A program made the position numbers and the translations under genes. From Candidatus Colwelliibacteriota bacterium (GTDB taxonomy: Bacteria > Patescibacteriota > Minisyncoccia > UBA6257 > Colwellbacteraceae), in assembly GCA_028718505.1 (NCBI GenBank), contig JAQULQ010000005.1, positions 3,729 through 35,941 of the forward strand: a DNA stretch of 32,213 bases. The letters run 5' to 3'. This document shows, in pieces, positions 23,013-31,100 of the stretch (positions are counted from its first letter, which is position 1; every line of letters begins with the position of its first letter). The notes under the pieces were generated by a model. The model was not told where the DNA came from and searched no databases. It worked only from the letters and a program-made list of their open reading frames with translations.

Positions 23013-23900
23013 TTAGAAACAAACTATCGGCTCTCTACCGATTTGCTCTGCAAAGTAATTTTCCACTTCTTTATATCCTCCGATCCTATCAATTAAGCCG
23101 TTTTCCAAGGCCATACTACCGAGCATAGATGAACCATCGGCTAATGCCCTAACTTTATTAATATCCAATCCCCTATTCTCCGCCACCACTTTTACAAAAG
23201 CTTCGTGGATAGCTTGCAGATCACGCATAAGTAACGCTTGTTCTTCGATTGTAAGCGGCTTTTCTGGATTAAGCATGTCTTTATATTTTCCCGTACTCAG
23301 ATTGTTGTACGTATATCCCTCTTTCTCGTTGAGTTTGCTTTCATCTATATATGACTGAGTGACACTTATACTCCCTACATCCGAAAGCGCCGAAGCGAAG
23401 ATAACATCGGCTCCCGTAGCCGCCCAATAAGCAGCGGATAGCCCCGCCTCTCTAATTTGAGCCACCACCGGCTTAGTCGCATTCTTAAGAGCGATCGCCA
23501 CTTCTTCTGCGGCTACTGGCGACCCTCCGTATGAATCTATTTCAAGCAAGATGCCCTTTATATCTGGTTCAAGCTCAGCCATTTGAATCTGATAGGTAAT
23601 GTCTTCAGCAGAGGCTTGGTCGGGTGTGCCACCAGTTTCTGGATCGGACGGCAGCGTATATGTATATAGATCTCCGTGTAACGTGATTCCCGCCACATCG
23701 CAGCCAGCATATCCATAGTCTTCCGTGGATCCTCCGCCCACTTCTTCGGAGGAATACCCAGAGTCACCAGTGTCTACATTCCAAATATAAAAGTCATACC
23801 AGAAGGCGCTGATAGTTAGTACAACCACGATCCAACCTAGTGTTTTCCAAACCTTCTGGAAACCAACATCTTGCCAGATCGACTCGGGTAATTTAGTCAT
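23013..23900 (-). CDS. S49 (SppA/SohB-type) membrane-anchored serine peptidase
   Basis: A 295-aa single-pass membrane peptidase. A membrane helix lies near residues 20-40 (WIVVVLTISAFWYDFYIW). The ClpP-like S49 fold follows, with ILLEIDSYGGSPVAAEE, the nucleophile Ser segment REAGLSAAYWAATGAD, DVGSISV and the general-base Lys candidate in LSTGKYKDMLNP. The track start is 23915, but I prefer the ATG at 23900 because GAGGGA sits 7 nt before it; this start overlaps the GHKL gene stop by 8 bp (ATGACTAA), implying coupled translation. S49 peptidases normally cleave residual signal peptides or misfolded membrane proteins. One coupled to a DNA-binding ATPase is unusual and may act in a signalling or killing step. 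Confidence 0.85.
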   Translation of the reverse strand: MTKLPESIWQDVGFQKVWKTLGWIVVVLTISAFWYDFYIWNVDTGDSGYSSEEVGGGSTEDYGYAGCDVAGITLHGDLYTYTLPSDPETGGTPDQASAEDITYQIQMAELEPDIKGILLEIDSYGGSPVAAEEVAIALKNATKPVVAQIREAGLSAAYWAATGADVIFASALSDVGSISVTQSYIDESKLNEKEGYTYNNLSTGKYKDMLNPEKPLTIEEQALLMRDLQAIHEAFVKVVAENRGLDINKVRALADGSSMLGSMALENGLIDRIGGYKEVENYFAEQIGREPIVCF

Positions 23901-26706
23901 GTGTATATCCCTCATTCTTAAGTTCCCTTAATATCGAATCGACTTGTCCCTCAATTTTCTTATCCTGTTTAATCTTCAGGCCGATTTTATTGAATGCAAA
24001 AAGAGCCGTAGTGTGATCACGCTTGAAAGCATTTCCTATAGATGGAAACGATAGTCCTATGACGCTACGAGCAAGATACATTGCTAATTGTCTTGCCTCA
24101 GCGATCTGTGCTTGGCGACCTCGACCCTTAATATCTTTGACACTAACACTCGTGTTTTTTGCTACTACCTCAATTACTTTTTCAATGGTTGTCTGAATTC
24201 TGTTCTCTTGCTCTTTAATGTAATCTACTGGATGAGACTTATGTTCAGATCTTTCAACTCCATCTCCATACTCTTTCTTAAGTGCGGCATTGATTATCTG
24301 TCTAATCCTTTCTCGTGTGAGATTAAACTTTCTAGCTATTTCCTCTAGTGTATGTGAATATTGGTCATTGAGCCCAAATCTCATCTCTATCATCTCTATT
24401 TCTCGATTACTCAATTCACCCAATAGATCTTTGCCATAAAGACCAGTTCTTACCTCAGCTTCCTTAAGCTGACCCTCTTTCCTCAAGTCCATAGAAGATT
24501 TTTCTTCGACAAAATGTTTATAAATTGAGGGGCCAAGTTCATATTTATTTTGAGAAATGTAATAGAGAACATCGTAGTCGGATCTTTTGGGCAATGTTCC
24601 TTTTTGTATCGCTTCTGGGATAGCTACATTAAGTACTTCATTAAGTATTAACTCAGCCAAATAAAGTTGTGCCGTTGTCGATTCTTCTAGATCAGATTTC
24701 TTAGGGTTCTCCCCGAAATATTTAATATTAACCGGATGATTCGGGTTTACGAGTATAAAGCCGCACGTTGGACTTTCTTGGTATGGGTCATATGTCGCCT
24801 GGAATGGTTTAGTGACCTTCTCGTCAAAATCCCACCCCCTAAATTTACCCACTAGTCCACTGGGATTTTTCGTAGACCGACTTCTTATATCAACCCTGGC
24901 TTGTGCGGAATAATCTCTACATAGCGCATCGATAACTCCAGATTCGCCAGTTTTTTCACCCACAAAAGCCACCGGTAATCGCACAATTGTTCCGTGTCGC
25001 CAATACCTATTAGACAACACCGCCTCCTCCTCTTTTAGTTTTATATATTTATTCGAGCTCATAAATTTGATCTCGTCACCGTTTTTTATAAAACGGGTGT
25101 CAATAAATAGCCACAACGTACTTTCACGATTTTCAATTGCCCGGAAATAATCTGGACTGAAAGCAATGCCGTTGTCCGGGTAAAATATGTCTAAATAGAT
25201 AACAGACACGACTACCGACGTCTTTCTTCTTCCAGATATTGCTTCAATTGTGTCTACGGTATTAGCCTTTGCACCGAATATGGTGATCGTTTTTACTAAA
25301 AGACCGTCCATTTTCTCGTCCGGCTTCTTGATCAGTATTGACTCAGGAGAAAAGCCAACATTCTTCCTTGTAGAATTGATAGTAACAATTGATCCCGGTT
25401 TGATAACCCGCGTATCTATTACAAGTTGAAGTCCGTATTTTTTGTTAACCGTAACCTCTATTTTGTTTCTGGCAAACTCTATACCCCCCGCTGGTCTTTT
25501 CTTAACGGGCGCCCGAATTGTTCCGTGTGTGCTTTCTCCGGTAAGTTGTGAATAGAATTTGTTGAGTTCGTCGAATGCTAATTTGTGTTTTTCTCGCGCC
25601 GCCTCTGAAAGACCATCATCTCCGTGTTTCTTACGCTCCCTGCTTATGATTGGATATAACCAATCTTTAATTATTTGTTGTAAATTTTTGTAGAATTCGT
25701 GTTGTTCATTAAAGCCGTCGCGAGTATCTAATAAGATTTCTTCTGGATGTTTCTTGTTAATTTTATCAAGAATTATTTCTCTGGCTCCCGTAAGCTTCAT
25801 AAAACCATAATATTTATCTGATCCCGGAAGACCGTCTAAACCGAAAAATGTTTGATCATAGACGGTACCCTTGTCGTCATAAACCAAAAGACCGCTTTCC
25901 TTTTCATCGCCGACCACAGAAAGAGATTCATCAGATTTATATAAGTCTACATCTATCTTTACCGGAGGATATTTCTCGAATGTCATCTCAAATTCTCTAT
26001 GATCATCGATCGGTTCTCCCTTCGGAAATGTATATTTAATAATTGATTGCCTTGCTCTTCCTCTCGAATCAATGTGCTGCAAAATAACGCTCCTATTGGC
26101 ATCTGAATTAATTAACTTGATCGCATAAAAACTACTAAGTTTGGCGGCTAAATGACTATACTCATGCAGGACGGTGTCCTTATCGGCGATAAACTCTATG
26201 ATTGTTCCACGGAAATTGTTTATTCCCCACTTCTTTGCTATCTGATCGATATCGCCATTAACGTGTTCGGCACTAATAAACCTCTTCTCCTTCTTCTCAT
26301 AAAATCTACAAATGGATGCTCTTCCATCCTTAATTGATTTAATTACTCCACTAGAGTGATAAAAAAGAACATCAGAAACGCCCTGTCCGAAAAGTCCTCT
26401 CACTCCATATCCCTCGTAGGCACCACTTTTCCCCGCACCGTAAACTCTGAACTTATCTTCCAGGTCCTCTTTTGTCATGCCCTCGGCATGATCTATTATT
26501 TTTACCAATCTATTTCTTTTATCTATTTGGACGATAATCGGTGATGGACTTTCAGCTTTGTCGTCGCCCTTCGCGGACAGAATACGATAACTATCGTCAG
26601 AGTTTGTTATGGGTTCGGTCAGGGTTTTGAGAATGTTTTTCCCGACCGCATTAGAGCTTTTTCTTCTGATATAACGAGGGGCGATTCTTACCTCAATTTC
26701 TGACAT
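23893..26706 (-). CDS. GHKL ATPase - sigma-70 region 4 - DnaA domain IV fusion protein
   Basis: A 937-aa protein with an unusual architecture. Residues about 1-200 are an Hsp90/MutL/MORC-type GHKL ATPase: N-box EPITNSDDS (Glu31, Asn35), G1 IIDHAEGMT (Asp72) and the G2 lid GYGVRGLFGQGVSDVLF (about 99). The middle (about 200-640) is beta-rich, possibly Ig-like; 660-750 is helical. Residues about 764-812 match sigma-70 region 4 (SNREIEMIEMRFGL, EEIARKFNLTRERIRQI). Residues about 840-930 match DnaA domain IV (GRGRQAQIAEARQLAMYL, IGNAFKRDHTT), including the RDHTT loop that reads the DnaA box. The DnaA AAA+ domain is absent. It is likely a DNA-binding conformational ATPase that recognises promoter- or DnaA-box-like sequence. 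Operon context suggests replication control or defence. Confidence 0.85.
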   Translation of the reverse strand: MSEIEVRIAPRYIRRKSSNAVGKNILKTLTEPITNSDDSYRILSAKGDDKAESPSPIIVQIDKRNRLVKIIDHAEGMTKEDLEDKFRVYGAGKSGAYEGYGVRGLFGQGVSDVLFYHSSGVIKSIKDGRASICRFYEKKEKRFISAEHVNGDIDQIAKKWGINNFRGTIIEFIADKDTVLHEYSHLAAKLSSFYAIKLINSDANRSVILQHIDSRGRARQSIIKYTFPKGEPIDDHREFEMTFEKYPPVKIDVDLYKSDESLSVVGDEKESGLLVYDDKGTVYDQTFFGLDGLPGSDKYYGFMKLTGAREIILDKINKKHPEEILLDTRDGFNEQHEFYKNLQQIIKDWLYPIISRERKKHGDDGLSEAAREKHKLAFDELNKFYSQLTGESTHGTIRAPVKKRPAGGIEFARNKIEVTVNKKYGLQLVIDTRVIKPGSIVTINSTRKNVGFSPESILIKKPDEKMDGLLVKTITIFGAKANTVDTIEAISGRRKTSVVVSVIYLDIFYPDNGIAFSPDYFRAIENRESTLWLFIDTRFIKNGDEIKFMSSNKYIKLKEEEAVLSNRYWRHGTIVRLPVAFVGEKTGESGVIDALCRDYSAQARVDIRSRSTKNPSGLVGKFRGWDFDEKVTKPFQATYDPYQESPTCGFILVNPNHPVNIKYFGENPKKSDLEESTTAQLYLAELILNEVLNVAIPEAIQKGTLPKRSDYDVLYYISQNKYELGPSIYKHFVEEKSSMDLRKEGQLKEAEVRTGLYGKDLLGELSNREIEMIEMRFGLNDQYSHTLEEIARKFNLTRERIRQIINAALKKEYGDGVERSEHKSHPVDYIKEQENRIQTTIEKVIEVVAKNTSVSVKDIKGRGRQAQIAEARQLAMYLARSVIGLSFPSIGNAFKRDHTTALFAFNKIGLKIKQDKKIEGQVDSILRELKNEGYTHD

Positions 26707-26716
26707 GGTAGCCTAT

Positions 26717-27367
26717 CTATTTAAATAGATTTGCAAACCTTTTTTCTATCCAACTTAAAAATTTGATGGTTTGTCCACTCTTCGCGATTACGGCAGCTCG
26801 CTTGAGTTGTTCGAGATATTCGACTAAGAGATGGTGCGGGGTATATGGTACCGCCTTCAGAAAGGCCAATACTTCATAGTCCGTTATTTCATAATTCCCA
26901 CCACACCACTTCTGAAATAATTGCGATTCAATGATTTCTGTAACGTCTTGTTCAGAAGATCTCCCCCTCGATCGTCTAGATATAACATGCTTCTTCTGTC
27001 GACTCGGGGTTTTTAATAAGTTCTCTGTCTGCATTGCCATCTCTTTCCCTAAATCCGTAATATAGAAACCGGTTTCAATACTACCCGTTGCCCAATTTTT
27101 TCTTCTGGGGTCAACCAATCTTCTAAGGGACTTATTTATTCGATTCGTGTCGGGGTAGATATTGAAACTTGCCATCGAAAACTTTGTGGGGAACATTTTA
27201 AAAAGACTGACTGATATATAATCCCAATAAAGTGGGATCTTCTTTTTTTCTAGAATCGACATCGCAAAAATAGCCAACCTATCTAAGTCCAGATTTTTAT
27301 AACTTTCCGGGGGCAGAGGACGTAAACCTAAAACAAGTTTATCGACCTTGTCTTCGCGCTTAATCAT
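26717..27367 (-). CDS. Hypothetical protein with winged-helix-like N-terminus
   Basis: A 216-aa soluble, basic protein. The N-terminal 100 residues look like a winged helix (LDLDRLAIFAMSILEKKKI, then NRINKSLRRLVDPRRKNWAT and a GFYITDLGKEMA wing). A basic linker (RQKKHVISRRSRGRSS) leads to a helical C-terminus (DYEVLAFLKAVPYTPHHLL). I do not recognise the family; a DNA-binding regulator or adaptor for the ATPase is plausible. Its ATG overlaps the stop of the preceding small gene (ATGA), and the GHKL gene starts 10 bp downstream, so the three are one translation unit. It could be the repressor acting on the palindromes upstream of the operon. Confidence 0.7.
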   Translation of the reverse strand: MIKREDKVDKLVLGLRPLPPESYKNLDLDRLAIFAMSILEKKKIPLYWDYISVSLFKMFPTKFSMASFNIYPDTNRINKSLRRLVDPRRKNWATGSIETGFYITDLGKEMAMQTENLLKTPSRQKKHVISRRSRGRSSEQDVTEIIESQLFQKWCGGNYEITDYEVLAFLKAVPYTPHHLLVEYLEQLKRAAVIAKSGQTIKFLSWIEKRFANLFK

Positions 27368-27594
27368 AATTTGAACTCTCTCTTCTTTTCTCTTTGGCCA
27401 CGCTGAAAGGCTGCTTTTGAAACCCTTGTAGCGCCATCGATAGCGCTAAATATTTTATGTACTTCTGTGTCGGAATAACTGTACAGCGAAGTATTGGAAA
27501 GATTGCTTAAAATACGAAGGTCCTCAAGGACTCGAGTAACCCTTTTCTCAGCAAGCTCCCTGAACTTTCTATTCTTTTCTTCCTTCCTGTTCAT
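27364..27594 (-). CDS. Small conserved-looking protein, first gene of the leftward island operon
   Basis: A 76-aa basic, helical protein: KFRELAEKRVTRVLEDLRIL followed by SNLSNTSLYSYSDTEVHKIF and a charged tail. The pattern (EKRV...L..LSNLSN...Y.Y...EV.KIF) resembles small proteins I have seen encoded in accessory regions of many bacteria, with no known function. A perfect TTGACA-16-TATAAT promoter ends 9 nt before its ATG, so the message is nearly or fully leaderless. Overlap with the next gene is 4 bp (ATGA). Confidence 0.75.
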   Translation of the reverse strand: MNRKEEKNRKFRELAEKRVTRVLEDLRILSNLSNTSLYSYSDTEVHKIFSAIDGATRVSKAAFQRGQREKKREFKL

Positions 27595-27603
27595 AGTACG
27601 GCT

Positions 27604-27647
27604 ATTATACTCTCGCAGAATATTCTGTCAAGTATTCTGTGAATACT
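27604..27647 (-). promoter_or_regulatory. Main leftward island promoter with two palindromic operators
   Basis: On the minus strand: TTGACA (27631-27626), 16-bp spacer, TATAAT (27609-27604), both perfect. CAGAATATTCTG, a 12-bp perfect palindrome (27616-27627), fills most of the spacer and touches the -35. A second palindrome, AGTATTC-ACA-GAATACT (27631-27647), lies directly upstream. The two share the GAATA/TATTC half-site. A strong promoter wrapped in operators indicates tight repression. Confidence 0.85.
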
Positions 27648-27930
27648 CACGGGAATGCTGATGATAGAAGATAAAAGGCGCAATCGATTATCCTAAGTAG
27701 ATCTACTGCTGAGGTGACTTTAAAAAGACCATCTCGGCGTAGATTTGCGTTCACAACGTATATTTCCCGTTTTTAGCGTTGGGGATTAAGGCCATTTTTT
27801 CGACCTAATTTCGACCTTCGCCACATCTTTACCGCACAAATACGGGCTTATTTGCCCTGAAAAGTTATCCCCACAGATGGGTAGGTGTTGGGATTTTTTT
27901 ATTCATTTATAAAGATCACAATTTATATGT
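27648..27930. other. Divergent intergenic region with iteron-like repeats and a DnaA-box-like site
   Basis: No gene is visible. It holds two copies of TTTCGACCT (27798-27806 and 27809-27817) with an 11-bp period, about one helical turn. A small GGGC/GCCC hairpin lies at 27844-27857. TTATCCCCA (27865-27873) is one mismatch from the DnaA box TTATCCACA. AT-rich sequence with TATAAA at 27908-27913 lies before the methyltransferase ATG. It may be an origin or control region for the element. Confidence 0.5.
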
Positions 27931-29214
27931 ATGAAAGAGGAACGATTAATTTGGAAAACGGAGAGTCGTATAGTTAACGATCTTCTCCCCTACTCCGAAA
28001 ATCCACGACGGATGTCAGATAAGCAGATCGAAGGCCTTAAAAAGAGCCTCAGGCGGTTCAATCTAGTCGAAATCCCCGCGATAGACAAAGACAACAGGAT
28101 AATCGCAGGTCATCAACGCATAAAGGCGCTCCAGCTACTCGATCGTGGCGAAGAATCAATCGAGGTGCGTGTGCCCAATCGTAAACTCACCCAAAAGGAA
28201 TACGAGCAGTATCTCTTAACCAGTAACGCCGTAATTGGCGATTGGGATTACGAGAAACTTAAGCTCTTTGATTTAGATTTTTTGGTAGATGTTGGTTTCG
28301 ATCCAATAGAAATTGCCCCGTTTTGGGACAAAGACGCAGAAGTAATAGAAGAGAACTTCGATGTGGAGAAAGAGCTTAAGAGGATTAAAGAAGTCCAGAC
28401 TAAGCCCGGTGATCTAATCATTCTCGGTAAACATAAATTAATTTGTGGAGATTCGACCAACCTTGATGTTCTCGCGAAGCTTTTTGGTGAGGACCGGGCC
28501 TCTATGATCTATTCTGACCCGATCTATAACATAGACATCGATTACAACGGGGGCATAGGCGGCAAACAGAACTATGGCGGTTCAGTAATCGACAGCCGTA
28601 GTGATCAGGAATACAGGGACTTGATAAAAAGCTCCTTGGTTAATGCCCTCGCCTATTCTAAAGAGGACGTCCACGTCTTTTATTGGTCAGATCAGACCTA
28701 TATCTGGCTCATCCAAACCCTCTATAAGGAATTGGGCATCCAGAATAAGAGAGTGTGTCTATGGATTAAAAACGGGCATAACCCCACTCCCCTCGTAGCC
28801 TTTAACAAGGCCTACGAGCCATGTACGTATGGAGTACGAGGAAGACCGTACATTGCTAAAGACATTCAAAACCTGAATGAAGTAATGAATAAGGAAACGA
28901 CTACTGGCAACAATATGCTGGACGAGATAAGTGACATCTGGGCAGTAAAAAGACTGGCGGGTAGAGATTACGAACATGCCACATCCAAACCACCTCAATT
29001 ACACCAGAAAGCCATTCTACGTTGCACTAAGCCGGGCGATATTATTCTCGACAGCTTCTCTGGGTCAGGTAGTACCCTAATCGCCGCAGAACAATTAAAA
29101 AGAAGGGTCTATGCGGTTGAGCTTGAACCCGTATTCTGTGATCTCACGATTAGAAGATTCGAAAAGCTGACTGGCTTGAAAGCCGAAGTAATGCGTGGTG
29201 ATGAAAAAAGATAG
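27931..29214 (+). CDS. ParB-like nuclease/sulfiredoxin domain fused to DNA methyltransferase
   Basis: A 427-aa fusion. The N-terminal about 110 residues are a ParB/Srx domain (NDLLPYSENPRRMSDKQIEGL, IAGHQRIKALQLL). The C-terminal part is a beta-class amino-methyltransferase: catalytic motif IV near residue 193 (SDPIYNI) precedes SAM-binding motif I near residue 370 (LDSFSGSGSTLIAAE), with a recognition region between. Motif IV reads DPIY instead of DPPY, which may or may not reduce activity. Such ParB-methylase proteins are common in phages and integrative elements, where they protect or mark the element's DNA. It is the first rightward gene and overlaps the HTH gene by 14 bp. Confidence 0.88.
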   Translation: MKEERLIWKTESRIVNDLLPYSENPRRMSDKQIEGLKKSLRRFNLVEIPAIDKDNRIIAGHQRIKALQLLDRGEESIEVRVPNRKLTQKEYEQYLLTSNAVIGDWDYEKLKLFDLDFLVDVGFDPIEIAPFWDKDAEVIEENFDVEKELKRIKEVQTKPGDLIILGKHKLICGDSTNLDVLAKLFGEDRASMIYSDPIYNIDIDYNGGIGGKQNYGGSVIDSRSDQEYRDLIKSSLVNALAYSKEDVHVFYWSDQTYIWLIQTLYKELGIQNKRVCLWIKNGHNPTPLVAFNKAYEPCTYGVRGRPYIAKDIQNLNEVMNKETTTGNNMLDEISDIWAVKRLAGRDYEHATSKPPQLHQKAILRCTKPGDIILDSFSGSGSTLIAAEQLKRRVYAVELEPVFCDLTIRRFEKLTGLKAEVMRGDEKR

Positions 29215-29632
29215 ATTAGCTAAAAAGTTTCTAGAAGAACTATCTGAGGTGCCGATAGTTTCTGATAGCTGTGAAAAAGTTGGAATATCGAGGAATACGC
29301 CATACAGATGGCGAAGAGAAGATCCTGTTTTCTCGAAAGAAATGAGTCGAGCGATGAGTATGGGCGTGAATCACGTAAGCGATTTAGCCGAAAGTAAGCT
29401 GATACAAAAAATCCAGCAAGGAGATATGGCTGCTATCAAATATTGGTTAAATAATCGCAAGAGGAACTATGCTCGTCCGCGTCCTAAAGATTATTGGGAT
29501 ACAAAAAGAATTGAGGGGAACATTATCCAGCTTGTGGATATGAGTAGAGATACTGCAAAGAAAGAGAAACGACTAGAAGAACTGGAGAAGAAATACGGCC
29601 ACTTGATGCCAGAGGAAGATTCAAAAGATTAA
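29201..29632 (+). CDS. Phage-type helix-turn-helix protein (phBC6A51/terminase-small-like)
   Basis: A 143-aa protein (track start GTG at 29195; I prefer the ATG at 29201). It has an HTH (VSDSCEKVGISRNTPYRWRREDPVF) followed by a helical segment (VSDLAESKLIQKIQQGDMAAIKYWL) and a charged C-terminus. This combination is typical of phBC6A51-family HTH proteins and some small terminase subunits in phage and integrative-element gene runs, often next to ParB-methyltransferases as here. No large terminase is in the window, so a packaging role is not supported; DNA binding is. Confidence 0.75.
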   Translation: MKKDRLAKKFLEELSEVPIVSDSCEKVGISRNTPYRWRREDPVFSKEMSRAMSMGVNHVSDLAESKLIQKIQQGDMAAIKYWLNNRKRNYARPRPKDYWDTKRIEGNIIQLVDMSRDTAKKEKRLEELEKKYGHLMPEEDSKD

Positions 29633-29717
29633 CAGAGCTCCTTTTCCCCTATCACAGACTCTTTGTTTTGCTAAGCCCGTCTGCCAACAAGTTGTCAACG
29701 ATCCTAATTTACTCCTG

Positions 29718-31079
29718 GTGGGGATCTGTCATCCATTAGATATGGATACACAAATAAGCGCCCTCACCAGCGACAAAGTGGTTATACCAGTACCAAAGGT
29801 CAAATACTGCCTATACGCCCGTAAAAGCACCGAATCTGACGAAAAACAGGCCCTTTCCATAGACTCCCAGGTAAAGGAGATGCTCCAGATAGCTGAACGG
29901 GATGAGCTGGATATAGTAGATATCCGGAGAGAATCTCACTCAGCTAAGGACTCAGCCCAAAGGCCAGTATTTGAGGAGATCCTTAGAGATATAAGGTCGG
30001 GTAGATACACGGGAATCCTTACCTGGGCTCCCGACAGATTGAGTCGTAATGCTGGAGATTTAGGGAGTCTAGTCGATCTTATGGATCAAAAAAGCCTCAT
30101 TGAGATACGTACCTTTGGACAGATATTCACCAACTCCCCTAGCGAGAAGTTTCTCCTAATGATTCTCTGTTCGCAGGCAAAGTTAGAAAACGATAACAAG
30201 AGCGTGAATGTGAAGCGTGGACTTAGGGCTAGATGTGAAATGGGATTATGGCCAGCACCAGCTCCTACCGGCTACCTCAACGAAAAGAGAATTGATAGGA
30301 AGGGATATGTATTAATAGACGAAGAACGAGCACCTATCGTCAAACAAATATTCGAGAAAGTAGCTAATGAGAAATGGAGTGGACGTAAGCTCTATAACTG
30401 GCTTAAGTTCGATCTTAATTTTAAAACTATTGGGAATAAGAATTTTACTCTGGGGAACATATATACACTGCTAGACAATACTTTCTACTACGGTACTTTC
30501 GAGTATCCTAGGAAGAGTGGAAATTGGTATGCGGGTAAACACCAACCGATTATTACCAAAGAACTTTTCGATCAAACGCAAAAGCAGGTAAAAAGCCAGT
30601 TTGTGAAATCTGAGGGTAAGGAATTTGCCTTTACTAAATTAATGACCTGCGGACTGTGTAAGTCGGGGATCACTGCTGAGGAGAAATTCAAAAAACAGAA
30701 GAATGGCAATATCCATCGATATGTTTATTACGTCTGTGCTAGATCGAAAGATAGGAATTGCAAGGGTGGATATATTAATGAGAAAGATCTCTTAATCCAA
30801 TTTGAGAACCTTATTGAAAAAATAGATATTGATGAAATTGGTATAAGGGGGAAAATAAGAGCAGAGGTAGAAAGATTTAAGAAGTTCCAACAGGTTCTCT
30901 TGGGAAGAAAAGAAAAGATTCAAATAGAAGAAATAGATATTCGGAACTATGCTAAGTATCTCCTAAGAGAAGGGATGGATGTCGAAAAACGAGAACTACT
31001 CGGGTGCTTAAAAAGCAGATTAACATTAAAAGAGGGGGCTGTGTTCTTAGCTCCTGGGGATAAATTTGAGAGTGTATAA
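29718..31079 (+). CDS. Large serine recombinase (integrase)
   Basis: A protein of up to 453 aa; start either GTG at 29718 or ATG at 29742 (the ATG begins MDTQISAL and is equally compatible). The resolvase catalytic domain has YARKSTESDEKQALSIDSQ with the nucleophile Ser, and LTWAPDRLSRN with the catalytic Arg. A recombinase domain (about 190-290, GRKLYNWLKFDLNFKTIG) and a zinc ribbon with LMTCGLCKSG and a later Cys pair follow, then a C-terminal coiled coil. Large serine recombinases integrate and excise phages and elements at short att sites. It most likely mobilises this island. It ends 22 bp before the hsdM-like gene. Confidence 0.93.
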   Translation: MGICHPLDMDTQISALTSDKVVIPVPKVKYCLYARKSTESDEKQALSIDSQVKEMLQIAERDELDIVDIRRESHSAKDSAQRPVFEEILRDIRSGRYTGILTWAPDRLSRNAGDLGSLVDLMDQKSLIEIRTFGQIFTNSPSEKFLLMILCSQAKLENDNKSVNVKRGLRARCEMGLWPAPAPTGYLNEKRIDRKGYVLIDEERAPIVKQIFEKVANEKWSGRKLYNWLKFDLNFKTIGNKNFTLGNIYTLLDNTFYYGTFEYPRKSGNWYAGKHQPIITKELFDQTQKQVKSQFVKSEGKEFAFTKLMTCGLCKSGITAEEKFKKQKNGNIHRYVYYVCARSKDRNCKGGYINEKDLLIQFENLIEKIDIDEIGIRGKIRAEVERFKKFQQVLLGRKEKIQIEEIDIRNYAKYLLREGMDVEKRELLGCLKSRLTLKEGAVFLAPGDKFESV

Positions 31080-31088
31080 TGTTATAAT
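31075..31088 (+). promoter_or_regulatory. Two overlapping-range -10 boxes before the hsdM-like gene
   Basis: TATAAT occurs at 31075-31080, overlapping the recombinase stop, and again at 31083-31088, 12 nt before the ATG at 31101. No good -35 was found. The methylase gene can probably be transcribed independently of the recombinase. Confidence 0.4.
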
Positions 31089-31100
31089 TTCATCATCTGT

